The position numbers were made by a program, and so were the translations under genes. From Mesonia phycicola (GTDB lineage: Bacteria > Bacteroidota > Bacteroidia > Flavobacteriales > Flavobacteriaceae), in assembly GCF_900141885.1 (NCBI RefSeq), contig NZ_FQYY01000005.1, forward strand, positions 1-64,000: a stretch of DNA of 64,000 bases. Direction: 5' to 3'. Below the pieces are notes generated by a model. That model was not told the DNA's origin. It made no database searches and saw only the letters and a program-made list of their open reading frames with translations. Within the stretch, counting starts at the first letter, position 1, and the number at the start of each line of letters is the position of its first letter. Positions 45,697-54,219 of the stretch are shown here, piece after piece.

Positions 45697-45719
45697 AGTA
45701 GTTAAGTTAGGTTAAGTTG

Positions 45720-45757
45720 AAAAAGCCTGAACTCTTAGTAGAGATCAGGCTTTTTTT
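45720..45757 (+). terminator. Terminator after alcohol dehydrogenase
   Basis: AAAAAGCCTGA and TCAGGCTTTTT form a stem, extended by CTC/GAG inside, with a T run. It lies at the end of the alcohol dehydrogenase gene. Confidence 0.9.
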
Positions 45758-45758
45758 A

Positions 45759-45803
45759 TGGCGCAACCCCAAAGGGTCGGGCTATCGGCAGTCGCTTTTT
45801 TAT
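45759..45803 (+). repeat. Palindromic interspersed repeat, short copy
   Basis: GGCGCAACCCC, AAAGGGTCGGGCTATC, GGCAGTCGCTTTTTT. The GGGTCGGGCT core matches the scoB and queD copies apart from one base, and the TCGCTTTTTT end matches the queD copy. It lies directly after the terminator. Confidence 0.55.
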
Positions 45804-45921
45804 TTTTTACATTTATTAACGTTAAAAAAAATAAAAAGAGCTTCAACAAATGCCTCTATCCCTTGCGCAAAACACATGCAAAACCTTACCTTACACTTTA
45901 TAACATTCATCAATACAAATT

Positions 45922-46302
45922 ATGGGTATACTATCGTCATTATTAGGTAACGCAGGAGCAATAGATAAAGAAACAATTCAGCAAAAATATGGTAAACTTC
46001 TACTAGATACAGAAACTATAGAGGTAGGGTTTACTGTTTTTAGAGACACCTTTATTTTTACAAATAAAAGATTAATTTTAGTAGACGTACAAGGTCTTAC
46101 CGGTAGCAAAACTTCTTATTTTTCTGTAAATTATAAAAGTATTACTCGTTTTAGCATAGAAACAGCTGGTAGTTTTGATTTAGATGCAGAACTAAAAATA
46201 TGGATCTCTAGTGAGCAGCACCCTAGTATTTCTAAGAAATTCAACAAGAAAGTAGATATTTATGAAGTACAAAAAATTTTAGCAGCACACACTTTAAACT
46301 AA
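45922..46302 (+). CDS. Bacterial PH-domain protein
   Basis: A 126-residue cytoplasmic protein of the bacterial pleckstrin-homology type (the YvbH/bPH group). Strands FRDTFIFTNKRLILVDVQGL and KTSYFSVNYKSITRFSIETA are followed by DLDAELKIW and the last helix (VYEV-like VDIYEVQKILAAH). It has no signal peptide or membrane segment. It is four bases upstream of a GNAT gene and is probably cotranscribed. Cellular role unknown. Confidence 0.85.
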   Translation: MGILSSLLGNAGAIDKETIQQKYGKLLLDTETIEVGFTVFRDTFIFTNKRLILVDVQGLTGSKTSYFSVNYKSITRFSIETAGSFDLDAELKIWISSEQHPSISKKFNKKVDIYEVQKILAAHTLN

Positions 46303-46306
46303 TTAC

Positions 46307-46762
46307 ATGGTTAAAGTTTTATATACAGACTCTAAAAATAAAGATTTTCAAAAACTAGTTGAGTTATTAGATAATGAGTTAGCCAAGATAGACGGAGAAG
46401 AGCACGCATTTTATCATCAATTTAATGCGATAGATCACTTAAACCATGTAGTTGTTTTTTATCAAAATAATATAGCCGTAAGTTGCGGAGCTATAAAAGC
46501 TTTAGATCATGAAACGGTAGAGGTAAAACGCATGTACACTCTACAAGAATATAGAGGTAAAGGTATTGCAACTCAAGTTTTATTGGCTTTAGAAAAATGG
46601 GCAAAAAAACTTAATTACCACAAATGCAGATTAGAAACAGGAGTTAGACAACCAGACGCTATTAGACTTTACCAAAAAAATGGCTATCAAATAATAGAAA
46701 ACTACGGGCAATATATGGGCGTAGAAAACAGTAAATGTTTTGAGAAAACTTTAACCAAATAA
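46307..46762 (+). CDS. GNAT-family N-acetyltransferase
   Basis: A 151-residue acetyltransferase of the GCN5 fold. The acetyl-CoA loop is YRGKGIATQVLLALE (the Q/R-x-x-G-x-G/A motif), preceded by VEVKRMYTLQ. The C-terminal strand KCRLETGVRQPDAIRLYQKN is also typical, with the NGYQIIENYG hairpin. The acceptor is not predictable. It lies four bases after the PH-domain gene. Confidence 0.9.
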   Translation: MVKVLYTDSKNKDFQKLVELLDNELAKIDGEEHAFYHQFNAIDHLNHVVVFYQNNIAVSCGAIKALDHETVEVKRMYTLQEYRGKGIATQVLLALEKWAKKLNYHKCRLETGVRQPDAIRLYQKNGYQIIENYGQYMGVENSKCFEKTLTK

Positions 46763-46819
46763 GGCTATAAAAGTTAACTTATAATCTTAATACACCTGTA
46801 AATCATCGTTAGTTTTTAT

Positions 46820-46827
46820 TAACTTTG
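46820..46827 (+). promoter_or_regulatory. -7 box of hflX
   Basis: TAACTTTG fits TAnnTTTG and lies 24 bases before the hflX ATG; the -33 element is unclear. Confidence 0.45.
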
Positions 46828-46850
46828 AAAGATTACATGGAAATAAAAAT

Positions 46851-48083
46851 ATGATAGAGAAAGAAGAGATTGAATATGAAAAATCTGTGTTAATAGGTAT
46901 TATTACACAACATCAGGATGAAGAAAAATCAAATGAATATTTAGATGAATTAGAATTTCTTACCTACACAGCAGGAGGAGAAGTTTTAAAAAGATTCACC
47001 CAAAAATTAGACACGCCAAATCCTAAAACCTTTATAGGTACTGGGAAGATGGAAGATGTAAGACAATTTGTAGAAGAAAATGATATTGGTTCTGCCATTT
47101 TTGATGATGAACTAAGCCCTGCGCAACAAAAAAATATTGAAAAAATATTAAAATGTAAAGTTGTAGATAGAACCTATTTAATTCTAGATATTTTTGCACA
47201 ACGCGCTCAAACAAGTTACGCTAGAACACAAGTAGAGCTTGCACAGTACGAATATTTATTACCAAGACTTACCGGTTTATGGACGCACCTTGAGCGCCAA
47301 AGAGGGGGTATTGGTATGCGCGGACCTGGAGAAACAGAAATAGAAACAGATAGACGTATTGTAAGAGATAAAATTAAGTTGCTTAAAGATAAACTTAAGA
47401 TTATAGACAAGCAGATGTCTGTACAACGAGGTAACCGTGGGCAACTAGTAAGAGTATCTTTAGTGGGTTATACCAATGTGGGTAAATCTACTTTAATGAA
47501 TGTGATTAGCAAAAGTGATGTTTTTGCAGAAAATAAACTGTTTGCAACATTAGACACTACAGTTAGAAAGGTGGTAATTAAAAACCTTCCGTTTTTATTA
47601 ACAGATACGGTTGGTTTTATAAGAAAGTTACCTACACAGTTGGTAGAGTCTTTTAAATCTACCTTAGATGAGGTAAGAGAATCAGATTTAGTGTTGCACA
47701 TTGTAGATATTTCTCACCCTAATTTTGAAGAACACATAGCCTCTGTAAATCAAATTTTAGATGAAATAGGAGCATCAGATAAACCAACAGTAATGGTTTT
47801 TAATAAGATTGATGCTTATGAGCCAGAAGAAATTGAAGAAGATGATTTAATGACAGAAAGAACACCTGCGCATTATACCTTAGAAGAGTGGGAACGCACT
47901 TGGATGAATAGAATTGGAGATAATGCTTTATTTATTTCAGCAATTAATAAAGAGAATATTGAAGATTTTAGAAAGAAGGTTTACGAAGAAGTAAGGCAAA
48001 TACATATTACCAGATTCCCTTACAATAACTTTCTTTACCCAGAATATGATGAGTTTACGGGAGAAATTAAAGATGATGAATAG
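46851..48083 (+). CDS. hflX: GTPase HflX
   Basis: Ribosome-associated GTPase that splits stalled 70S ribosomes under stress. The 410-residue protein has the HflX N-terminal domain with FIGTGKMEDV and RRGIGMRGPGETEIETDRR-like motif (here RGGIGMRGPGETEIETDRR), then the GTPase domain with G1 GYTNVGKST, G3 DTVGF and G4 NKID. An acidic insertion lies near residues 320-340. Monocistronic between a -7 box and a terminator. Confidence 0.97.
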   Translation: MIEKEEIEYEKSVLIGIITQHQDEEKSNEYLDELEFLTYTAGGEVLKRFTQKLDTPNPKTFIGTGKMEDVRQFVEENDIGSAIFDDELSPAQQKNIEKILKCKVVDRTYLILDIFAQRAQTSYARTQVELAQYEYLLPRLTGLWTHLERQRGGIGMRGPGETEIETDRRIVRDKIKLLKDKLKIIDKQMSVQRGNRGQLVRVSLVGYTNVGKSTLMNVISKSDVFAENKLFATLDTTVRKVVIKNLPFLLTDTVGFIRKLPTQLVESFKSTLDEVRESDLVLHIVDISHPNFEEHIASVNQILDEIGASDKPTVMVFNKIDAYEPEEIEEDDLMTERTPAHYTLEEWERTWMNRIGDNALFISAINKENIEDFRKKVYEEVRQIHITRFPYNNFLYPEYDEFTGEIKDDE

Positions 48084-48100
48084 TTAAAATGTTTTATAAT

Positions 48101-48134
48101 AAAAAAAGCCACTTCAATTGAAGTGGCTTTTTTT
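48101..48134. terminator. Bidirectional terminator
   Basis: AAAAAAAGCCACTTCAATTG and its complement AAGTGGCTTTTTTT form a strong stem. It separates hflX from the convergent lipoprotein gene. Confidence 0.94.
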
Positions 48135-48157
48135 ATGAAAATTTATTTTAAATTTAA

Positions 48158-49537
48158 TTAATTCGCAGTTAGAGATACATTATCTATTTGATAAGTAGTA
48201 GTTGTATTTGGATCACCTCCTAAGTATTTAAATGCAATGTATACAGTTTGCCCTGCATAAGCAGATAAATCTATATCTCCTGAAGGAACAAAGTTGTCTG
48301 CGTAACCACTTGAGTTACCTGATGAATAATTAATACCTGTTAATTCTGTCCAAATAGAATTATTGATATCGCCATCAAAACTAGTTGTTATATAAGTGGT
48401 TAATGCAGCCCCGTTATTATAGCCATCTTTAGTGTCGAAAGATAAGGTTGCAGTAGTTGAACTTGTTAAATCAACACCAGGAGTAATTAACCAAGCTTCA
48501 TAAGGGTTTTCATCTGAATTATAGGCAGAAGTTTGTGCATATTTATTTCCTCCAAATTCAGCTACTGTATATACACGCTCACCATAATTGGCATTAACGT
48601 TTACCCAACCATCAATTGCTAGATCACTGCTAGAGTTTTGGCTTTCAAAGTCTTCATTAAATGGAGGTTGAACTAGTCCTGGTTCAGCAGGTTCAGGGTC
48701 ACATCTTTCTCCTTCCATATTTATAGTGCTACTATCTACAGTATTTACAGAGATAATATAAGCATCGTCTTCAAAAGTTCTAGATAAAATTCCAGAAATA
48801 CTACCACTACCTTGAGGTACGCTTATAGATGCAAAATCTGCAAAAGTACTTGTGCTAAAAATAGTTGTGTTGTCTGTGGTACAGCTCTCTAAAGTTCTTT
48901 CTCCGTCATATTCATCTGTAGCTTCAGAAGCAAAAGAAAGTTTTAATTCGCTTTTTGCAAACTGAACATTATTTAACTGAATAAATAGATTTTCGTAAGC
49001 GTCAGTAAATTCGCTAATTTCCAATTCTAATGGTACAATTTCTGCAACTTCAGCGCTTCTAAAAATTTTATTTTCAAATTGTGCTGGAGCAGGATCAATA
49101 TAGATTCTGTCAGGTATACCTAATGTTACTACTCCGTTAGAAGTACCTACGGTGAAGCCTTCTAAAGCAATGTATATTTTTCTTCCTATTTCATATTTAG
49201 TATACAAATCGTTTACGGTAATAGACACTTTTAAACCAGCAGTAGGGTTTTCTGGGTTATCTTGTATGATTAGTTCTCTATAAAAGTTACCAGCTTCATC
49301 AGAAGAAATTACATAACCTTCTACATAAAGGTCTGTTTCTTCATACGTATAAAGATCTCCTTCATTTTGAGCAGCGGTTCCTAAAACAGAAGAGATAGAT
49401 ATAACTTCACCTTCAAGTTCTGGTTCGGTAACTGTAGTGTTAGGAGTTTCAAAATCGTCATCTTGCACACAAGAAGCTAAAAAGCTTACCGCAAGAACCA
49501 TTAGAATAAATCTTCTGTACATTGTAGTTGTTTTCAT
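48158..49537 (-). CDS. Lipoprotein with DUF5689-like OB and choice-of-anchor J domains
   Basis: A 459-residue surface lipoprotein with lipobox LASC (Cys23). Residues about 40-270 look like a DUF5689-type OB-fold (LYVEGYVISSDEAGNFYREL followed by IIQDNP), which resembles domains found next to secreted nucleases. Residues about 290-459 are a choice-of-anchor J domain (PPFNEDFESQ, DGWVNVN, WLITPGVDLTSS, YQIDNVSLTAN), a jelly-roll fold common on surface proteins. It is 21 bases downstream of the TonB-dependent receptor and in the same transcript. A role as a substrate-binding partner is inferred. Confidence 0.85.
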   Translation of the reverse strand: MKTTTMYRRFILMVLAVSFLASCVQDDDFETPNTTVTEPELEGEVISISSVLGTAAQNEGDLYTYEETDLYVEGYVISSDEAGNFYRELIIQDNPENPTAGLKVSITVNDLYTKYEIGRKIYIALEGFTVGTSNGVVTLGIPDRIYIDPAPAQFENKIFRSAEVAEIVPLELEISEFTDAYENLFIQLNNVQFAKSELKLSFASEATDEYDGERTLESCTTDNTTIFSTSTFADFASISVPQGSGSISGILSRTFEDDAYIISVNTVDSSTINMEGERCDPEPAEPGLVQPPFNEDFESQNSSSDLAIDGWVNVNANYGERVYTVAEFGGNKYAQTSAYNSDENPYEAWLITPGVDLTSSTTATLSFDTKDGYNNGAALTTYITTSFDGDINNSIWTELTGINYSSGNSSGYADNFVPSGDIDLSAYAGQTVYIAFKYLGGDPNTTTTYQIDNVSLTAN

Positions 49538-49558
49538 ATCAGTAATAATTTCTTTTTT

Positions 49559-52432
49559 TTAAAATCTAATGTATAAGTTTAAGTAATAAGTGGTTCCGTA
49601 CCCGTAGAAATATCTATTCCCGAATAAAGATCCGTTTTCACGAGATTGATCTTCGTTTAGGTTCGTGTAGTTAGAGTTTCTTGACTGCTCAAAACCACCC
49701 GTTTTATATTCTTGGTTAAAAACATTGTTTATGGTAGCAAAGAAACCAATATAGTAATCATCTATTCTCCAAGACTTACCTCCTACGATGTTGAATAACA
49801 TATAGTCATCAAATTGTTCTTGTTCTAATAAGTTTCTAGCGTTATCTGCATCATAATCGTTAATTAACAATCCGTCATAATCTCTAGCAAAGTTGCTAGA
49901 TCTATTTAAAGCAGAAATATCTATATACGCATTAGAGAAGTAATTAGATGTTGCTCCAACCCACCAGTAGTTAGGGTCTCTATATTCAAAACCAAACTGT
50001 AAAGCTCTTTCTGGTCCTCCAGCAACGTGATAGTCTTTTAAATTAGTTTTTCCGTCTCCAAACCTAACTTCTCCGTTTGCATTTACTTGATTAGTATTTG
50101 GAATAAAATCATCACTAGTTAAGTAAATATCAGGATTATTAGTATAAACATACTGGCCTATAGAACCCGCAGCTTTTAATTTGATAGTAGGTGTAACTTG
50201 AGCCTCAATTCCAAATTCTGCACCCATATTTCTTCTATCAATACCATTTACAATTTCTTGTACAAATGCATCTCCCTCATCTATACCAAAACCAGAAAGG
50301 TCTTGTGTAAAGTAAAAACCGATGTCTGTACCATCTTGAAACTGTGTATAAAAACCAGTAAGTCTAGCTTTTATGGTAGGCGTTCTAAAAATATAACTTA
50401 AATCTACAGATTGTACTTTTTCTGACTCTAAGCCAGCAACTGTATTGTGGTTTTGTCTAGCATTGCTATAAGAGTTTCTAATGCTAGGTGCTGTAGTGTA
50501 ATAACCTGTATTTAAATCTAAAAGGTGTCTACCTGTAATTTTGTATGTTGCTCCTGCTTTAGCTCCATAGTTGGTAAAATCTAATTTTTCTCCTTTACCA
50601 AAACTATTACCCATAAAGTAACCATTTTCATAAAGACCTGTTCTTTGGTAGGTGGTGTTAGATAGGTTACCTGCTACATAAAAATCTACTTTATTGTATT
50701 TAAATTGAGCCTGTGCAAATGCTGTAGCTACGTTAGCTTCAATTTCATAATTGTATTTGTAACGTTCTCCTTCTTGTACTATTCGGTTTGGATTGTTAAC
50801 ATCACTCTGCGCAATGTTATCTATATCTGTATCTTCTTGTGTTTCTTCTGCAAAGAAATCTACATCTAAATAACCTGTGCCGCCTAATAAGTCATTCAAT
50901 TCCGCAAAATACTCACTCTTTAAATGTCTGTAGTTTAGAGAACTATTAAAAGTGATATTTTCATTAATATCTGAAGTTAAAATGGTATTTGCAGTAAATT
51001 GAGTATCGTCTTGGCGATCTTCTTGAATAGCATAAATAGAATTACCACCATTTCTTACAGCTATAGTATTAGCCTCATAAAGAGCATTCCAATCTAACTG
51101 TCCGTCATTTTGAAATTCTTCTCTTGCTAAATATGCTGCTTGATAGTTAGCAGCGGTTAAATCTGTATATCTTAAATGATAACTAGGAAGATTTTGGTAG
51201 TAAATTGGGCTAGGGTTGCTGGCACCCCCTGCATAATAGGTTTGTCCATCTGTAGTTTCAACTAATTTTGTACCCCCATTATCTATTCTGGTGTTTCCTA
51301 TTTTACCAAATTGGTAAGCAACGTTGGTATTTAATTTTGTTTTATTAGAAATATCCCAATAATGGTTTAACATTAAAACAGGTTCTGCTATTTCTTTATG
51401 TCTAGCGTTTCTTTTATCGCCATCTAAATAACCCCAATTAGGGTTGTAGTCTATACCTTTTAATTCTTTTACCTCTTCTGTTATTGCAGTAGACTTACCT
51501 CTTCTGTTAGGAGTAAAGAAACCTGTAAAGTTTAAACTATGTTTTTCTGATAATTGTTTTTCAACAGAAGCAAAAAATGAGTTGGCATCGTAAGAAGTAC
51601 CTTCAGTAAAACCTTCTTCTCCAAATCTTCTAGAAGCTAAAAAGCTAAAAGCCCATCCACCTTGCATTAAGCCAGTATTGTAAGAAGCCATCACTCTACC
51701 CGTGTAACTTCTGTTGGCTGCCGCATAAGAAACTCTACCACCTTCTCTGTATTGAGAGGCTCTCATTACAATATTATTAGTACCAGATAGGCCACCAAAT
51801 GTGTACTCATTTGCTTTAAGCCCCATCGTAAATTCTTGATTTCTTTGCGCATCATTTAAACCTCCCCAGCTACTCCATTGTGGGCGACCGTCATATTGCT
51901 TATTCATTTCAATACCATTAATCAAAACTTTTCCGTTTTCATTATCGTATCCTCTAGGTCTAAAAAAAGTAGCGCTAAAATCAAAAGATGCTGCATTTAA
52001 AAACACATCTTTAGAAGCTTGTAGAAGTCCAGACATATTATCTGCAGTACTTTCGTCACTACTTAATTCATTATCAGACAAGCTAATGGTACCTATCTGA
52101 AAATTTTCTTCATTAATATCTGCCTCCATTTCTAGAACATCTAGATCTAGAGCTTCACCTTCATTAATAATTACTGGGTAACGTCTTTTTATGTATCCCT
52201 GTTTTTCTAGTGTAATAATTTGCTCTCCAAGAGGAACACTAAAAGTATTGAAGTTGAAATTACCTTCTGCATCGGTGTCTACTGAAAAGATAGTATTTTC
52301 AATAGAGACTTGAGTATTAGGTAATGCTTCATTGTTGCTAGCATCTACCACCTTACCTTTTATGGTAGTTTGCTGTGCAAAAGCAACAATAGAACAACAT
52401 AAAAATGTTAAAAAGAAGTAAACTTTTTTCAT
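49559..52432 (-). CDS. TonB-dependent receptor with carboxypeptidase-like N-terminal domain
   Basis: A 957-residue outer-membrane active transporter. After the signal peptide (MKKVYFFLTFLCCSIVAFAQ) comes a beta-sandwich regulatory domain (about 22-105, TTIKGKVVDASNNEALPNTQ), then the plug and a large barrel ending in phenylalanine (YYLNLYIRF). No SusD-type gene accompanies it; the partner is the DUF5689-like lipoprotein encoded after it. The substrate is unknown; the neighbouring nuclease suggests nucleotide or phosphate compounds. A TACATTTG -7 box lies at 52488-52495. Confidence 0.95.
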   Translation of the reverse strand: MKKVYFFLTFLCCSIVAFAQQTTIKGKVVDASNNEALPNTQVSIENTIFSVDTDAEGNFNFNTFSVPLGEQIITLEKQGYIKRRYPVIINEGEALDLDVLEMEADINEENFQIGTISLSDNELSSDESTADNMSGLLQASKDVFLNAASFDFSATFFRPRGYDNENGKVLINGIEMNKQYDGRPQWSSWGGLNDAQRNQEFTMGLKANEYTFGGLSGTNNIVMRASQYREGGRVSYAAANRSYTGRVMASYNTGLMQGGWAFSFLASRRFGEEGFTEGTSYDANSFFASVEKQLSEKHSLNFTGFFTPNRRGKSTAITEEVKELKGIDYNPNWGYLDGDKRNARHKEIAEPVLMLNHYWDISNKTKLNTNVAYQFGKIGNTRIDNGGTKLVETTDGQTYYAGGASNPSPIYYQNLPSYHLRYTDLTAANYQAAYLAREEFQNDGQLDWNALYEANTIAVRNGGNSIYAIQEDRQDDTQFTANTILTSDINENITFNSSLNYRHLKSEYFAELNDLLGGTGYLDVDFFAEETQEDTDIDNIAQSDVNNPNRIVQEGERYKYNYEIEANVATAFAQAQFKYNKVDFYVAGNLSNTTYQRTGLYENGYFMGNSFGKGEKLDFTNYGAKAGATYKITGRHLLDLNTGYYTTAPSIRNSYSNARQNHNTVAGLESEKVQSVDLSYIFRTPTIKARLTGFYTQFQDGTDIGFYFTQDLSGFGIDEGDAFVQEIVNGIDRRNMGAEFGIEAQVTPTIKLKAAGSIGQYVYTNNPDIYLTSDDFIPNTNQVNANGEVRFGDGKTNLKDYHVAGGPERALQFGFEYRDPNYWWVGATSNYFSNAYIDISALNRSSNFARDYDGLLINDYDADNARNLLEQEQFDDYMLFNIVGGKSWRIDDYYIGFFATINNVFNQEYKTGGFEQSRNSNYTNLNEDQSRENGSLFGNRYFYGYGTTYYLNLYIRF

Positions 52433-52487
52433 TCTAAAATCCTTAATTAATAATTGTTTGAGTTAAGAAAATATTATTTTCGGGCAG

Positions 52488-52495
52488 CAAATGTA
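52488..52495 (-). promoter_or_regulatory. -7 box of the TonB-dependent receptor transcript
   Basis: TACATTTG on the minus strand fits TAnnTTTG, about 56 bases before the start codon. No clear -33 TTTG at normal spacing. Confidence 0.45.
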
Positions 52496-52569
52496 CATTA
52501 TTTATCTACATTACCTACTTTTGGCATCCCAATTGCATAATTGTTTACATTAACATAATATTAATATAC

Positions 52570-53631
52570 ATGCATAAGCTAAGATACTCAATTTTAATTG
52601 TTTGTTTTTTATTTTTAAATTTTTCTAATGCGCAAGAAGAGAAAATATACAAGGTAAATACAGTTGCTTTTTATAATTTAGAAAATCTTTTTGATCCAGT
52701 AGATGACCCAGAGAAATTTGATGAAGCCAGCCCAATAATGGAAATGGCAGAAAGTCTTAGAGCCGATGTTTATGTTAATAAACTTAAAAATATGGCTAAA
52801 GTTATTGCAGAAATTGGAACAGATGTTACAGGCAATGCACCAGCAGTTATTGGAGTTTGTGAAATAGAAAATATAAAGGTGCTAGAAGATTTGGTTAACG
52901 AGCCAGCATTAATTAATGAAAATTATGGTATTGTGCATTATGACTCTCCAGATGCAAGAGGAATAGATGTAGCATTACTTTATAAAAAATCTTTATTTAA
53001 GCCCACTCATACTTCTTCTCACGAGTTATTAATTTATGATAAATCTAATCCAGATAAAAGAGTTTATACTCGTGATCAATTATTAGTTACAGGCTTATTA
53101 GACGGAGATAAAATGCATTTTATAGTAAACCACTGGCCATCTAGAAGTGGTGGTGAAGCAAGAAGCCGTTTTAAAAGAGAAAAAGCAGCAGCTTTAAACA
53201 AAAAGATTATAGACTCTTTACAAGCAGAAGATCCTTATGCAAAGATAATTACTATGGGAGATTTAAACGATGGACCTTATAATACAAGTGTAAAAAAAGT
53301 GTTAGGTGCTAAAGCAGAAAAAGAGCAAGTAAAGTTAAAAGGCTTATACAACCCTATGGAAAGTATGCATAAAAAAGGTATTGGTACTATTGCTTACCGT
53401 GATAGTTGGGATCTTTTTGATCAAATGATTCTTTCTAAAGCATTTTTAGATAACGATTATAGCTCTTATAGATATTACAAAGCAGGTGTTTTTAATCCGC
53501 ATTACTTAGCTAACCCTAGAGGAAAGTATAAAGGTTATCCTTTTAGAAGTTTTTCTGATGGTAGTTTTTCTGGAGGTTATAGTGATCACTTTCCTGTTTA
53601 TGTTCTTTTAGTAAAAGAAGTAGAAAAATAA
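52570..53631 (+). CDS. Secreted endonuclease/exonuclease/phosphatase-family protein
   Basis: A 353-residue exported hydrolase (signal peptide MHKLRYSILIVCFLFLNFSNAQ). The EEP-fold active-site parts are FYNLENLFDP, CEIEN (catalytic Glu), IVNHWPSR, MGDLNDGPY and SDHFPVY (Asp-His pair). Such proteins cleave nucleic acids or phosphodiesters. It diverges from the TonB-dependent receptor operon, with 137 bases between, and could feed products to it. Exact substrate not known. Confidence 0.92.
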   Translation: MHKLRYSILIVCFLFLNFSNAQEEKIYKVNTVAFYNLENLFDPVDDPEKFDEASPIMEMAESLRADVYVNKLKNMAKVIAEIGTDVTGNAPAVIGVCEIENIKVLEDLVNEPALINENYGIVHYDSPDARGIDVALLYKKSLFKPTHTSSHELLIYDKSNPDKRVYTRDQLLVTGLLDGDKMHFIVNHWPSRSGGEARSRFKREKAAALNKKIIDSLQAEDPYAKIITMGDLNDGPYNTSVKKVLGAKAEKEQVKLKGLYNPMESMHKKGIGTIAYRDSWDLFDQMILSKAFLDNDYSSYRYYKAGVFNPHYLANPRGKYKGYPFRSFSDGSFSGGYSDHFPVYVLLVKEVEK

Positions 53632-53650
53632 AAAAATATTAACTTATTAT

Positions 53651-53685
53651 AAAAAAGGCTTCCGTATTTGCGGAAGCCTTTTTTA
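53651..53685. terminator. Bidirectional terminator
   Basis: AAAAAAGGCTTCCG-TATTTG-CGGAAGCCTTTTTT, a perfect 14-base stem with a short loop. It serves the nuclease gene and the convergent lipoprotein gene. Confidence 0.94.
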
Positions 53686-54162
53686 TTATTCTTCATTTAA
53701 AGAGTAGATGTATTTTACAATTTCACTTAGCTCTTCAGGAGGAGTTTTTTTGTCAAAAACAGAAGAAGTATAAGTTTTTTCATCAGAAATAAAAGAAATT
53801 GTGGTAGCCAAATCACCATCAAACATTCTATTTTCTGTAGGAGATTTAAGAGAATTGATTTGGTTTAAGTCAATTTTAGAAATCATTTCTGTGATGATAG
53901 CCCATTCTTTAGCAGTAAGGGTCATCGTGTTTCTAACCTTATTTGTGTTGTTCATAGAGTTACTATGAAATGTGTATAACGCAGAGTTTACCGTAACTTC
54001 TTCTTTATGGCCACGAGTAATTGCATTAATTTTTACTTCAGAAATAATAATATTTTCTTTTATCAATTCAATTTCTGGTTCAACTTCAGAAGGTTTTTCT
54101 ACGCTTTTGCATCCAACTTGAACGAGAAATATTAGAATTATAAATTTTAAAGAATTGGCCAT
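53686..54162 (-). CDS. Small lipoprotein of unknown function
   Basis: A 158-residue lipoprotein (signal MANSLKFIILIFLVQVGC, Cys18 after VQVG). The mature protein is charged, with a central region containing TMTLTAKEWAIITEMISKID and a final helix with EELSEIVKYIYSL. It shows no recognised domain. It is transcribed from a position 57 bases downstream of the large outer-membrane protein gene and may be cotranscribed with it. Function unknown. Confidence 0.75.
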   Translation of the reverse strand: MANSLKFIILIFLVQVGCKSVEKPSEVEPEIELIKENIIISEVKINAITRGHKEEVTVNSALYTFHSNSMNNTNKVRNTMTLTAKEWAIITEMISKIDLNQINSLKSPTENRMFDGDLATTISFISDEKTYTSSVFDKKTPPEELSEIVKYIYSLNEE

Positions 54163-54219
54163 TGTGTTGTTTTTTGACGAAAATTACTACTTTTTAAATA
54201 AGAAAGTGAAAAAAGCTAT

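Noticed and set aside
45717-45950. Two plus-strand ORFs of 62 and 77 codons
   Set aside because: They cover a terminator and a palindromic repeat before the PH-domain gene; both peptides are Lys-rich and without a family.
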